A DNA stretch of 64,000 nt from Limnoperna fortunei (GCA_944474755.1 OX104117.1:40193222-40257221), one strand, 5' to 3'; counted from the stretch's first letter, positions 47,041-59,190 are shown. Program-made: numbers and translations. The notes: a model not told the origin generated them from the letters alone.

Positions 47041-47402
47041 TAAATTTTGCGAGAATACTGACTTTTGATTGGCTGGAAAATATTTTCTATCAGAGGATGG
47101 AAAACAAATTTGATCGTCATGGAGACACGCACCATTTGACGTCATATATTACTCCACGGGAAAATAACAGTTTTTGTGTTGATCTCTTTTTTCAAAAATG
47201 TCCAGTTACAAAAATAAAATTGTTTAGTTTATTCTATTGTTTGAATTTATTTATAAGTATTAACTACAAAAAATATTTTCTCCATCTAGGGATAACAAAA
47301 TTTCCGTTGTGCACATTTAATATAATCCGCTACGCGGATGATACAATGTGCAAAACGGAAATTTTGTTATCCCTCGATGGAGAAAATATTTTTTGTAGTT
47401 AA
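47041..47402 (+). mobile_element. Non-autonomous element family M1, copy 2
   Basis: Shares most of its length with 32160-32482. The end at 47260-47402 is a nearly perfect hairpin: 'ttaactacaaaaaatatttt', 'ctccatctagggataacaaa' and 'atttccgttgtgca' pair with their complements. The loop holds a second palindrome, 'atccgctacgcggat'. Confidence 0.8.
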
Positions 47403-48654
47403 TCCTTAAACAATTTTTAGTTTAAAACAGATAAGTTGTTGTTTCAACAAAAAATTAAAGAAAGATTTTAAAATGAAGATGAAAACAAGTAAATTGCTAT
47501 TTATTACTTCGTTAGTTCGACTATTGCAGCCAATCCGACCTATTTTTGCACATGTATTATTGTTCTTCGCCATTCCGAACAATATTGTGTCAATTTAATT
47601 ATTTTTCATGGAATAACTATAATTCTGACTATTCTGAACCTGTAGCGAACATGACTATTTTATCCTCTAACTTATTTTATTGGAGAAAATTATTGTATTG
47701 TTTTCTAAAGAATTTATGTAAAACTTGCAGCAAAAATACTTATTTCATGAATAGAATACCATTAACTGCTCTACTTTATGTACAAGAACAGAAATCTTAC
47801 TGTCAAAAGCTACCAAAAAGTCCAGGGAGAGCGAATGTTCAACGTTTAAACGGCAAATAACTCGTGAAGTGTCCCGATTTAATTGAATATGTTTGTGTGT
47901 CTGTATGTCATATTAGGAGAACTATAATGATCATGATCAACTCAGATATGGAAAAACCATTTAAATGGTAAAAATTTCTTTCATTTTATTATTTGTTGAA
48001 TTTTTGTTTTTTTTGTTTTCGTTGTACATCGTTTCCCGACTTTCGTCTCTTGTTGTTAAGAATAGTTTTCGTGCTGTTTTTTTTATCAAACATATCAAAT
48101 AATAGTAAACGACACGTTGTTCGGTTGCTATAAGACACTTTTTCCTTCGAAATTTGTCTCATTGCAAACTCCTTGTCATAATTGCAAATAGGTGACAAAA
48201 TGTCAGAACTACTGCTAAATTATGTATTTTCTGCGTGTCCGTTTTTGTAAGTTGATTGTTTCAATTCTGCATACATGCAGACCAGTTTATTGAACTATTA
48301 TTCTAAACAGATTATATAACTGCAAAAATATTCAGAGAAATTAGATAGAGTTTGCGTCAATGCATTTTAAATGTTATTTTTGTTATTGTTAGATCAGACA
48401 TTTATTCTAGAATCATTAACCCTAAGGGTATATGTGAAACAGGTTGCACTTTTAACCATATATTATTTCCTGTTAAACATAAACTCAAATTACTTGATTC
48501 TTACGACAATTACAAAACTGTCTAGTTGTCTTAAGTTAAATCCTGTTTTTATCTTGGTTGATATTTTTGACGTAATTATTGTGTACTATTCCGAAAATTT
48601 TAATGAGACTATGACAGCAAAACTTGAAATTCAGTCTGCAACTTCCAGCAGCTA
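47403..48654. other. No gene recognised
   Basis: AT-rich. Frames at 47546-47860 and 48371-48655 (plus) are about 100 codons long but show no family signature; chance frames remain possible. Confidence 0.4.
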
Positions 48655-48890
48655 ACTGGGACACAAGGAGGATTCACATTGCTAGATCTACAGAACTGCC
48701 CAGCGAGTCCCCATGTGGCGGATACGGGATGTCCTCTCTTTGTGGGGTGGGGATGTAAGGTCACAATGCTGAAAAATGGACGTGGACCACAGTAGGTAAC
48801 GTGCTTTGAGAGTGCAACTCTCCTTGATCGATAAAGACCCCTTTGTAGATATCGATAAGAGTAGGCACGTTGTAGCCACTACATTGGTTT
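48655..48890 (+). repeat. Dispersed repeat family R2, copy 4
   Basis: 'gattcacattgctagatct', 'cagcgagtccccatgtggcg', 'aatggacgtggaccacagta', 'aacgtgctttgagagtgca', 'cgataaagacccctttg' and 'gttgtagccactac' align with copies 1-3. Confidence 0.7.
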
Positions 48891-50478
48891 TATTTTCCGT
48901 AGTAGGTCGTACGTTTAATTTTAGTTTACATAAATGTAAATAAGTGAATGTTACATTTCATAATTTTCAGATGAATGTAAACTAACGTTAGCTTAAATAT
49001 TGCCGTTAAAAGTGCAAACGTTGACAGTCAATATGATATCGAACGTAAATTCAATTTTTATTGTGATATATCGGTTTCTACAAATATATCAGCTTAATGT
49101 TCCTTTCATCAGCAATTAATTCAATTCCATTTCGCAAATTATAAAATATTTTCGTTGATACAACCGTGGCTTTGCCTCTTGCCTTTTGACATTTTATAAA
49201 TGTTTCCTGCTAGTTCTCATCTAATATTGTTTGTTCTAGAAAACTTTGATTATATTACACTTCAAATGCGTTGCGAACAAGTAACTAATTTAGATAAAAA
49301 TCGGATAAATTAAGATTGTATTAGGTTTCTGTGTTTTGTTCCAATATTTGTCTGTCCTCATTTGATATAGGATTAATATCAAAGATTTGTTTATCATAGC
49401 TACTCAGAAATTTGTACATTAATGTCTAATTTGTTGCAATATGACCGTTTTCTTACTTTAACAAAGAAAGAGTTAATAGGTCTTACACTGGCATATAAAA
49501 TACAATTAATTTTAATAGGTTGTTGAATGTGGCTAAATTAAGAAAAAAGATTGTGTCAATTGCAAATTGCCCGCTTGTCTGCTTTAAACCAGATGTGTTT
49601 TTTTTTCATTATATAAAATCGATGTTGAATGTTTAATTTCAGTCTGCATCTTAATGATTTGTTCCATAAAACTAGTAAGTTTATTTGAATATAAGTCAAA
49701 GCGACTGGAACATTTATTCAAGATAAGTATGTAATGTAAAAGTAAATAAGTGTTATTTTTAGATAATCATCATAGAAACTGTTACATTGGGATCATTCTA
49801 CATGGTGAGCATATACAAAAACAATATCAACAATTGTTTGCTCTAAAATTGCGGGCAGCTGAATATCCTTCCAAGTTTCAATAAATCTGATACCAGACAA
49901 GCAAAGCGATTTACTACGATACCCATATTTCTAGGTGCTGTAAATTTTGTAACCATTGGCTTTCTCGGCCAGTTTCTTTGTTCGGTATTTTATTACCTTT
50001 TTTTTTAAATTTAACCATTTGTTAATTGTTTCCACTAACCATGTCATACCAGATTTAGTTTTCAATTACTAATTTAAAATAGTACCGCAATAACTAACTT
50101 TAAATAAAAAGTCCAATACTAGTAGATTATATTTCTATTCAACAGATGTCCGTCTTTGCATCCTCTCTTCTGCATTGGACCAAACTGGCCGTATGTTCTT
50201 ATTAGATAATGCCCTATCAAGAAGACCACACATGTTTGCCATTAGTTTGCGATGTTTTTCACCAAGCCGATTATACTAATTTTGTTTTTTTTAAATGTGT
50301 TCGTGCTCAAATCAGAGCTATATTGAAATCTATATGGTAGTAAAACACAAAGATTTATGAAATGCCGAATTTTGCATACTGTAGTTACACAATTCAAATT
50401 ATCTTGATAATTAGTCGAAATTGTTATTGCTATGATTTTATAGTTCAAAATTATGAATGTCTGATGAATGATCTTAGA
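48891..50478. other. Spacer leading into LINE 3' end
   Basis: AT-rich. The last few hundred bases (50100-50478) may include the LINE 3' untranslated region, but no tail or target duplication is evident. Confidence 0.4.
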
Positions 50479-50887
50479 TTAAACAATACATAACCCAGTC
50501 AAAGGAAAGAAGCTTTTGAAAATATGAGAAAATTTAGAATTCCTAAGGTTGTAGTTATGTATTTGATTAACAGATTTTGGTAAAATATTAGTTAAATATT
50601 CTGGTACATCCTCTTGAACAATATTGTAAAATAAAGATAGCCTTTTCCGTTCCCTTCTTACCGATAATTGTTCCCATGTGATGTCCATTTACAAAACTTA
50701 AAATTACGCCAAAATGCTTATGACAATGCACTGTGTCAACAGTTATATTATCAAACTTAAAAGACAGTTCACCGTGCACATTTCTAGTACTGAAAACAGT
50801 ATGTGTTTTATTAGGATTAAGCTTTACTAGCCTTACTAGCCACTGTTTTGACCAATTCGAAATATTTTCTAGGTCTATGTTAACCAT
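50479..50887 (-). pseudogene. LINE post-RT C-terminal region
   Basis: 'DLENISNWSKQWLVRLVKLN' with 'PNKTHTVFSTRN' follows the RT, then in a shifted frame 'RRERKRLSLFYNIVQEDVPE' and 'YNLRNSKFSHIFKSFFPLTG'. This is the usual thumb and tail arrangement of Jockey/CR1-like ORF2 proteins. At least one frameshift lies near 50600-50680. Confidence 0.75.
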
Positions 50888-50917
50888 CTGCTGAATACTA
50901 TTTAAATCGCATGATCT

Positions 50918-51700
50918 TTATCCGATTGAAGTATCATCAGCAAATAATATGCATAGACCAAGCATATCGTCAGCAATATCGTTTATAAAGATTAGAAAGA
51001 GTAGAGGACCCTGGATCGACCATTGGGGAACACCCGCCTTAAGTTTGCTTAGGTTAGACATAGAGTCTTTAATAACACTCTCTGTTCTCTGATAGTTAAA
51101 TAACTTTCTATCCAATGCAAGATATTCCCTTTAATTCCACATCGTTCTAATTTAAGTAATAATTCCCTTATCCACACTCTGTCAAACGTTTTGCTGACGT
51201 CGCAGAAAATTAAACAAATCAGTTCGCGATTGTCAAGTGCAAGAACAATGTCATGAATAAGTTGGTGCGTTGTTGAATGTCATGGGAGAAAATCGGACTG
51301 AAACTTATATAGTAAGTCATTTTCCTTTAGGAAGTTGAAAATGTATTTTCCAAGATGTTGAGAATTTACGTTCACTTAATGATTTATTGAAAAATAAACA
51401 GAGTGGGCCAGCAATCTCATGTTTTACCTCTTTAAGCATTCTATTTCTAATAAGATCGTGTCCTACAGCCTTGTTCGGATCTAGTAGCGAAATAGCGTCA
51501 ATGATATCTTCTACCTTTACAATGACATAAGTCAAAGTGTTCGGTCCACGGTCATCAAACTCGGGCAGTCTTATATGTTCGTCTTGTAAGTCAGATATGG
51601 AACTAAAATAGGCATTAAGTATGTTACATTTGTCCGTGTTGTTAAAAACTGTGTCAGTATCGTCCGTACAGGTACGTAGCGGTGGAAGTTCTGTCAACTG
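50918..51700 (-). pseudogene. LINE reverse transcriptase domain
   Basis: The pre-RT part (51317-51697) contains 'DPNKAVGHDLIRNRMLKEV'. The RT core follows across two frames: 'HSTTHQLIHDIVLALDN', motif A 'FCDVSKTFDRVW' (near 51195-51235), motif B region 'AGVPQWSIQGPLLF' and motif C 'FADDTS' (near 50925). The catalytic aspartates are still readable, but stop codons (for example just before HSTTHQ) and shifts make it non-functional. Confidence 0.85.
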
Positions 51701-52059
51701 TTTTTCACCTTTTAAGATTAGTATGACTGTTTTCCAGTATTGCTTGCTGTTGGTAGTTTTTAGTGCTGGTTAATGTGTCGTTTATGCTCTTAAGAAATTC
51801 AACTTTGCTGTCTTTTTCATATTATTAATATGGTTTCGTTTGTCTTTATATTTTCGTTCGTTAGTCGAGGTCGGGTTTTTTTTTTAAATAAGTATGTCTT
51901 AGTCTGATTTCACGTCCGAGTTCATCCACATTTTGTGTCTAGGTCTTATTGTTACTTCCTGTGTCGGTATGCACTCGTGTGCAATTTCCATGAATATTTC
52001 AGTCATCTGTTTACAGGCAACGTCAATGCCAGTTTCATAGTTTTCATACTTTATTTGGT

Positions 52060-52800
52060 CTAGTCTGTACTACTCACACATTGTCTGAATTTTTCAAAGT
52101 TACCTTTCTTATACAACCATACTTTTCTCTTGAAAGAACACTCATTTTTATAACCACAGTCAACAAATACATAAGTAGCATCATGGTCACGTATAGAGCG
52201 ATCAATATTGATAGTGTGTGCTTCAATAATTTCAACAGTATCAGTTACCAAAATAGGATCAATCAGAGAACTGGAATTTTGCCCAAAACGAGTTGGATTT
52301 TGGATCTTGTTCTTAATGCCATGTATATCAAATGTATCCATAGCTTCGTTTTGTTGTCTTCCCATAAAATCAATATTAAAATCCCCAAGTGATACGATTT
52401 TATCAGATATATCTAGGGCAGAGCTCAACATGTGATTATAATTTGTCCAGAAAAGTGGCCCGGCTTCCAAGTGTAATCTATATGTTACGTTTAAGAGTAC
52501 ATGCCCATGCTTTGTTGCAACTTCGCACCATAAAGCCTCCACGCCATCGACTTGTAAATCTACTCTATGTTTTATTGACACGTTATCCTTATGGTAAATA
52601 AAAATACCGCCCCCAAAACTGTTTCAGTCTAATCTAAGGTTGTCGTTAAATCCCGGAATTGTTAGGTTTTCATTCAGCACGTCTTTATCTAGGTGTGTTT
52701 CAGTGAAACAAACAATATCAAAGTTCTCTACAATATTCTCAATACCAGATATCTTATTTCGTAAGATTCTAATATTTAAATGAAGTATTCCTAACAGTTA
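52060..52800 (-). pseudogene. LINE endonuclease domain
   Basis: The open part 52060-52581 (173 residues) contains 'VSLGDFNIDF' (the GDFN motif), 'SLIDPILVTD' and 'RSIRDHDATYV', the last corresponding to the S-D-H block near the catalytic end of APE-type endonucleases. The N-terminal portion, with 'FDIVCFTETHLD' (the catalytic TET), lies in frame upstream but is cut by a TGA near 52627, just before 'NSFGGGIFIYHK'. Confidence 0.8.
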
Positions 52801-52831
52801 ATGATCTATGTTATATTTACAGCACAGTCTA

Positions 52832-52881
52832 TCGAGTTAGACAAATACACTTTCGAACGCGCAAGTGTATTTGTTTAACGA
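52832..52881. repeat. Short hairpin
   Basis: 'gttagacaaatacactt' pairs with 'aagtgtatttgtttaac' around a GC-rich 10-base loop ('tcgaacgcgc'), just outside the LINE endonuclease start. Confidence 0.7.
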
Positions 52882-53204
52882 GGAAGGCGATGTTATAAAT
52901 TAATGGTAACATGAATACGCCCCTAGAGCCCGCCCACCCATTAATATTGGTGTTTATTATGGTGCGGCCGATATTCGCCGAGTCAAATGAAAAGCTGATA
53001 TTCTTTTGCAGTGAAAATCAATATAACATTTATAAAAAGTATTCTGTGCATTATTGATTGTAGTTGAATTGCATGGCTGTTTTTCCCTTGAGTTTAACAG
53101 GCACACGTGTCCTTTCATATAATACCAATTGTTTTTATTTAGAGCATATATACTCGTCGTCTTTTGCTTATTGCTTATTCTTACAAAAGAACTTATTCAT
53201 TTTA

Positions 53205-53395
53205 CAAGAAAAATAGCAAATAAAAACCTACCGGATATATACAAAGATACACAACGCAACACAAAAACCAAAAACACAAAACAGAAAGAGTAACCCGAAC
53301 ACAATAAAAACCATGGATGCACTCAGGTGCTCCGGACGAGTAAGCAGTGCCTGCCTCTAATTAGACACCCGTGGTGTTACCCATAGTCAAGTCTA
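53205..53395 (-). repeat. Dispersed repeat family R1, copy 4
   Basis: 'acacaacgcaacacaaaaac', 'aaaaccatggatgcactcag', 'gtgctccggacgagtaagca' and 'tgcctgcctctaattagaca' match R1 in reverse orientation. 52885-53204 next to it holds nothing recognised. Confidence 0.75.
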
Positions 53396-53399
53396 AGGC

Positions 53400-53880
53400 T
53401 GGTTTAAAGCTGCATATGAGGTATGGCCGTATAGAGTGTCGAAAAAAAAAGTTTTAATGTTGTTACAATGGGAAAGAGATCCAGACCTCATGATGTCTAT
53501 CAGGTGTTTTGAATTTTTTAATATCCACATTTTATTATTCCACTCCTGGAGTAGAAAGTGTCACTGTATTTTTGAAGTCCCGTTTTTACTGTTGTTAAAA
53601 TAATGGTCAGGAGTTGCGATAGTGTTTTGGTATTACACTTAGACGATCTTGCTATTAAACGCTGTTTGTACGCATTTTTGTGCAGTTTTGGTATCCAATG
53701 CAATAAGGGGAGATCACAATAAAGAGGATTATAATAAACACAATTATTTGAGTTTTTAGATAAAGAAACGCTGTTGACGTTGAGTCTACCGAGGGAAGGA
53801 TATGAAGGTGAACAATAGGAATAGATCAAGACACCAACCATACATGATCATACCAGGTTTACATGAACTCGTAAGACAGA
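53400..53880 (-). pseudogene. Penelope-like reverse transcriptase fragment
   Basis: The open part 53518-53841 includes 'LPLLHWIPKLHKNAYKQRLI', 'ARSSKCNTKTLSQLLTIILT' and 'YSRSGI'. Downstream in a shifted frame are 'LKNSKHLIDIMRSGSLSHCN' and a degraded 'FDTLY' motif (family form F-S-T-L-Y-T). The order PKLHK, SSKC, YSRSGI, LKNS, STLYT is typical of Penelope-like RT. It shares protein and DNA similarity with the fragment at 29790-30300. No GIY-YIG nuclease or terminal repeats were seen. Confidence 0.65.
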
Positions 53881-54929
53881 TATTGCTAGCCAAGCGGAAG
53901 ATGCTTACCATGTTGGCCACACCTCCTGGCCATGTGATTTGGTTCGTTTTCATTAGTTTACATTTTTGATTAGCAAATGTAACTCTTTAGAATATCTTGG
54001 TAGTGTTCTGCTTATTTTTCTGACAGCCTTAGTTTTCGAACGAATGCATTCTTAGATGCTCTATTACAGTCGATGTAAACTGATGGCTTAATTAAACTAA
54101 ACATGTACTCGTTCATGCAATAGTAATCAGTTACTCGATTTAAATATTTTTGTCAATGAATGTGACAGTTTTGTATTGAACAACTGATAGTTTTAACAAA
54201 TTGTAAATAATTTGGTTAATTAAATTTAAATTCATATTATAGTTTTATGACGGATTGCATACAGGATTGGTTTAATACATGTTTACAAAATCATGACCAT
54301 GCGCAAACATGATTAAAAGACTAACAAATATGTAGTAGTTTTAAGTTCCAGTTTTATTAATCATTTTATGTACACAGATTAGATACATATGAAAATAATC
54401 GTTTATTATTTTCTAATTTCAATTTCTTTTAATTAGCACTAGGACTGGAAGATTGAATGTTCAAGGATACTGCTAATTTATGAAGACAGATTAGACAAAA
54501 TTTCATTACGGAGTACGTTCATCCTAACTTTGCTTTATTTATTTGATGCAACTGCATATCAATTATTACATTCTATTTTTATAGCTTTTGTATGAATTTT
54601 GCATTGGTTGTTTAACCACAAGTAACATTTACGGATTCCGTTGGAACTATTAGGGGAGTCATGACGTTAAAGGTATATTTGTTGTATACATAAGCATAAA
54701 AGAATTAATTGTTTTATTTGATTGTAACTAATTTCTGCAGTTCAACGATTTAGTAAATAAAAAAATTGTACAGTCATTCCATTTCCAAAAACTGATTAGT
54801 TGATTTTAATGTATCCACTTTTAAGTATAGCTCCAATTTAATCAATTCATTTGACTATAGCTGATGTGCAAAAACATCACTAACCGATATCAAAATCAAG
54901 TCGATTTTACATTACTTTTTTTTATTTTT
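53881..54929. other. No gene recognised
   Basis: AT-rich spacer. Nothing recognised. Confidence 0.45.
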
Positions 54930-55640
54930 AAGGTTATTATAATAATAATAACAAGAAGTAAGTGTATTTATTCAAAAGCAGTACAGCTTATAAAATTACA
55001 ATATTTAAAAATTGAAATTAGCGCCAATATAGACTACTAGCACGTTGTAATATGATACTATACATATACTATAATACAAACTATATATGGAGTGAGACAG
55101 AAATACAATTTACCCTTTTCGACATTTTTCTTCATGAAACAAAAAATTACGAATATTATTAACTCCTTAATGTTTCGTAAAGACATAAATTGCACTAGTT
55201 TATAAACTGAATGATTTCTCCAATAATAAGATTTAATGTTTTTCCTTCTCAAATAACTATATTTTTTTACATTCCAATATAAAATGATATTCATTTTCGC
55301 TTACATTTGGATTACACATCGTACAAAAACTTTCATTCTAGGTTATAAAATCGACAATTTCTATATTCAGGTTTTGCGCACATTAACATATAAAAGGTTA
55401 GTAAATACAAATAATAGGTCTATCGACGCAAAACTGCAAGCTATGCGTATTATACATCAGTTTGTATATTTGACATTTAGGTGAAGAATCAATGAATTTT
55501 TTAACTTCACACAGATCATTCGTTGTTTCAGATCAAGCAGAAATGAATCATAATTATCAATATACTGATTATACCATACATAGTTAAAACCATGTTCAAA
55601 CAATATATCTCGTACATTATAACACCAATCAGACTAATGG
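54930..55640 (-). pseudogene. LINE ORF2 C-terminal remnant
   Basis: Frameshifted minus-strand pieces: 'VRDILFEHGFNYVWYNQYID' and 'NYDSFLLDLKQRM' near 55525-55635; a zinc-ligand segment 'CTMCNPNVSENEYHFILEC' near 55265-55325; then 'YLRRKNIKSYYWRNHSVYKL' and 'VQFMSLRNIKELIIFVIFCF' (within 55100-55260). The Cx2C...HxxxxC pattern is the C-terminal motif found in several invertebrate LINE ORF2 proteins. The 3' end has 'aataaatacactt' and a TTATTA-type tail near 54935-54965. Confidence 0.65.
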
Positions 55641-58074
55641 TTTAACCACAGCTTTAAAAATATAAATCTTCATAAAATATTTTCAACACAGTTTTCAGAA
55701 CTCAGTAACTTCAACAAATATTTAATAATTCTGCAATAGCTGTAAAAATACAATCCTTACAAATTCACACTAAACAATATTAACAGCGCATAAAAACCAT
55801 TAACGAAACTGTATACGATATGTAATCCAAACATTGTTGTATAGCGGACAGTGGATACTTTTGTTCCAATTGTAAATTTTGCAAGTTCTGACGAGTTTCA
55901 CGTCATTTTGTCAAATAAGTACCAAATATGACAAAAATTTAAATTGAAACGGCCAAAATGCTTTCGACGAACAGAATGTAAGAGCGTTGGAACGATTTCT
56001 TCGTGAGTTGTATATTAAGAAGTGTAAAGATAACAAATAATTTCATGAATTGTGCGGAGGTGGAATTTTGTTGTATGAAGAACATCAAAGATGGAAATAA
56101 TTAATTAACAATTTAATATGGAAACTGCTCAAAAAGTAAGTTAATATGAATATTATAAAAGATTGCAATTGCACATAAGTGTTTGTACCGTTTCTCTAAT
56201 AGTGAGTGAAACTCTGCCCGATGAGAATAATGTCATTGGTGTCTTATGGTTACATACAAATGACCTTCAACAATAACCATGTTTACAATGACGACTAATT
56301 AAATCTACAGTATATTGTCTCTCAATTATTCATACTAATACAAAAAATTGTATTATGTTCGCAAAGTCGCAATGGTCTTTGTCAGCCTGTTTGTGAGCAA
56401 ATTACATATTAACAAATAGTTTTCACATCATTAGGATTAATTTATTCTCAAAAACAACTCCAGTATTCCAATAAAGGATTAAAAGTTACTTTGTTCAGAT
56501 CAAGAAATTTAAGGCTGAAGATGTAAATTAGAATTGTGCCATGAAGCAGATGTCAAAGAGTAGTTAGCATAATACTAAATACCAAATTACACAGATGTTT
56601 TCCCAGGAAACATTGATGCGCATGCATTGATCAATGGTGATTATTTGCAAATAACATCTGATTTATTACATATGATGTAATTAAGGCCAATAAACTTTAC
56701 AATACTGTCGCCTTTATGCTCATTTTGATAAATACGACTAATTAACTCAATTTAAACAGGTTCCACAATAGCAGCTGACTTGATTTCAGTAGGTATATAT
56801 AATAAAAAATTAACAAGTATCATCGTGTTTATTTCTTAATACCTAACTCCGATAGATAATATCATGAATACCTTGTAGTGACTTTGCAATCAAACTCAGT
56901 ATCGTTTTTTTCAATAATAAAGGTTTTTATTACATTCAAGTGGACAATTTAATTATATGAATCATTGTCAATATGAAATGTTCGGTACAGCATGTAACTG
57001 TCCGTTCTTACTTAAAGTTGTCGCACATAATTGTCCGATATTGAAGAATAGCAAGATTATTTTCAAATTTTCTACAATTTATCGGTTGTGATAATCTGGC
57101 AAAAGACTCAATTTTGTTTCCATTTTTTGCAAAGAACGACTGACATAAATCGTCAGGTCGAGGTAGTTCAGCGTAGTAAATGTCAAATAATTCTTGTTGT
57201 TGTTATCGTCGTTTGTTGTCTTTTAGGTATACGATTACTGTTAATAAAAGCAATTCGTAGCATAGTTCAACATGATTTCGAAAATCCATCCTGGTTAGAC
57301 TTTACCGGTTTAATCCAAATTCGGTCTAACTAAAACTATAGAACCTGACTGAATCAATTGATTCAAATTTTCTGAATAATGTCTAGTATTATAATTTTTA
57401 AGCTTACTAATTTATTAGGAAAAATAATCTCATATATTAATTCAGATTATTTTAAAATTAGTGACATTTGAAAAAATGGTTCTCTGAACTAACAACTATA
57501 TTGTTGTTTATCTTGTCGGAACAGAGCTGGGACATTGTATGTGAACAGATATATTACACCATAGCTTAAACTTAAAATTTACAAAACATTTCATTTGCTC
57601 AAAATAACGCACAAAATAAAAAAAGATCAATATACTTATGTACTTGGGGATTAATTAGTTTGTCCAATTTGTGGGTAACTCTGACTTTGTAGAACAGAAA
57701 ACAATTCAAATTATTCTTTGGTCAACGGATGCAATTTAAGGTTATAAAGGACATTTAAAGAATGTTTTCTAGTTTAATTTGTTGGCATTACATTGTTTGA
57801 TAAATGTATGAAATTTTTAAAAAGTAACGCGTCAGTTTTATCAAATACAGATTTGCTTAATATCTTTAAGGACTATACTTTAATACTATAGTACTACTGA
57901 ACTATCTGACATTTTAAAATAAAAGCTGATATCACAAATATTAAAGAGTATCAAATTTTCAACTTTCATAGATTTTAACGTATGTGATTAAAATGCCACA
58001 ATCAACCACGGCGGTTTAAATACGTGCACTCAATTCTGGGTAAAAGTTAACTAATATTAGATACGAATACTTTA
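55641..58074. other. AT-rich stretch with one weak exon-like frame
   Basis: Mostly unrecognised AT-rich DNA. The only item of note is the hydrophobic frame at 57115-57333, listed separately. Confidence 0.4.
57115..57333 (+). other. Possible remnant of a seven-transmembrane receptor exon
   Basis: After a pyrimidine-rich stretch and an AG near 57136 ('ccattttttgcaaag'), an open frame encodes 'INRQVEVVQRSKCQIILVVV' followed by 'IVVCCLLGIRLLLIKAI' and a short polar loop up to 'LIQIRSN' and a stop. A basic run followed by a valine/cysteine-rich helix is the look of TM6 in peptide-type GPCRs, but the usual CW.P motif is absent. It could equally be a chance hydrophobic frame. Confidence 0.2.
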
Positions 58075-59190
58075 TTTCTCATAAACATTTTGTTACAGAG
58101 AATTTACAAATAAATTCATAACAAACAATGCATGTGTGATACAAATCGAGTTACAATATTCATTTACTCAGCTAACCAGGAGGGACGACCTTTGACATGA
58201 CAATTTGTGTAAATTTAGCTAATTTCATGAGAACTGTAATGTCCATTGACGAAAATAATGAATTAAATTTCATAACATTTGGTGTTATTTGACAATATTT
58301 TGGCAAATACTGATTTCGTACTTTACTAAAAGAGTTACATGACATAACATAATGATATTCATCTCCAATTTCACCTGAGCTACATAAATTACAAGTTCGT
58401 TCTTGTCTTGGCACGTTTTTCCATCGGCCTACTACAATTGGTAGCTTATGGGAGCAACATCTAAATTTACATAAACTAAACATTAAATTTGATGGTAAAA
58501 GTGAAAGGTATTTTTCGAACTCAAATTTAGTTTTAAATATCCTATAGCAAGCTATTTTTGACGAATTAAAAATGTCTGAAGACCACTCTTGTACAAATTG
58601 GTCTTTTAACCTTAACTCAACACATTTTTCTATCCATTCTGTTGGATATTGATTTGGATCTCTCCATAAATTCGATAATAAATAATACCCACCTGCTTTC
58701 ATGACCATAGTTGTTAAAATGAATATTTACTAACTTACATAGAATTGAAGAAACTTTGTTTTTATTGTCATCCATAAGTCTACACCAAAATTTTACCATT
58801 CGTATTTTAACTGAGAGCGCTATTGGATATCTGCCTAATTCTCCATAGATTATACTGTTTGGTGTTGTATTTTTCAGCTTGAGAATAGTCTTACAAAAAC
58901 GCAGATGAACTGTTTCTAGAATATCAATATTTTCAAAGCCCCAGATTTCTGACCCATATAATAATATAGGTAAAATCATTCTATCAAACATGTCTAGTTG
59001 GCAATCTATAGATAAATTATTTCTTCTACAATTTTGTAACAGTCCATACATAGCTTTAGTAGCTTGTTCTTTAAGATATTTACGTGTGGTTAAAAAAAAT
59101 CTAACGCATTTATTTCTCATAAGTACTTATTCATTCCAACTGTTAAAAAGGCAAACACATATAACATATCTGCCATTTTTTTGGTTTCAT
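58075..59190 (-). pseudogene. LINE ORF2 C-terminal half, one frameshift
   Basis: Two overlapping minus frames: 58617-59120 (167 residues, 'DRMILPILLYGSEIWGFENI', 'GELGRYPIALSVKIRMVKFW') and 58172-58708 (178 residues, 'RLKDQFVQEWSSDIFNSSKI', 'LCKFRCCSHKLPIVVGRWKN', zinc motif 'CNLCSSGEIGDEYHYVMSC'). Together they form the region after RT in a LINE family common in molluscs; the frame changes near 58650-58710. The RT itself is missing, so this is 5'-truncated, the usual result of incomplete reverse transcription. The 3' end on the minus strand has AATAAA and 'gtattcgtatctaatatta' near 58050-58075. Confidence 0.8.

Larger units (their letters stand above)
50479..52800 (-). mobile_element. Decayed LINE (Jockey/CR1-like) ORF2
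   Basis: From right to left on the minus strand: an APE-type endonuclease start ('LHLNIRILRNKISGIENIV', near 52730-52795), endonuclease core, linker, reverse transcriptase and a C-terminal region ending with 'YNLRN'. Multiple stops and frameshifts separate the pieces. ORF1, the 5' end and a clear 3' tail were not found. LINEs nick target DNA with the endonuclease and prime reverse transcription on the nick. Clade assignment within the Jockey/CR1 group is uncertain. Confidence 0.8.

Noticed and set aside
52081..52601. Plus-strand frames of 70-103 residues
   Set aside because: Antisense shadows of the LINE endonuclease.
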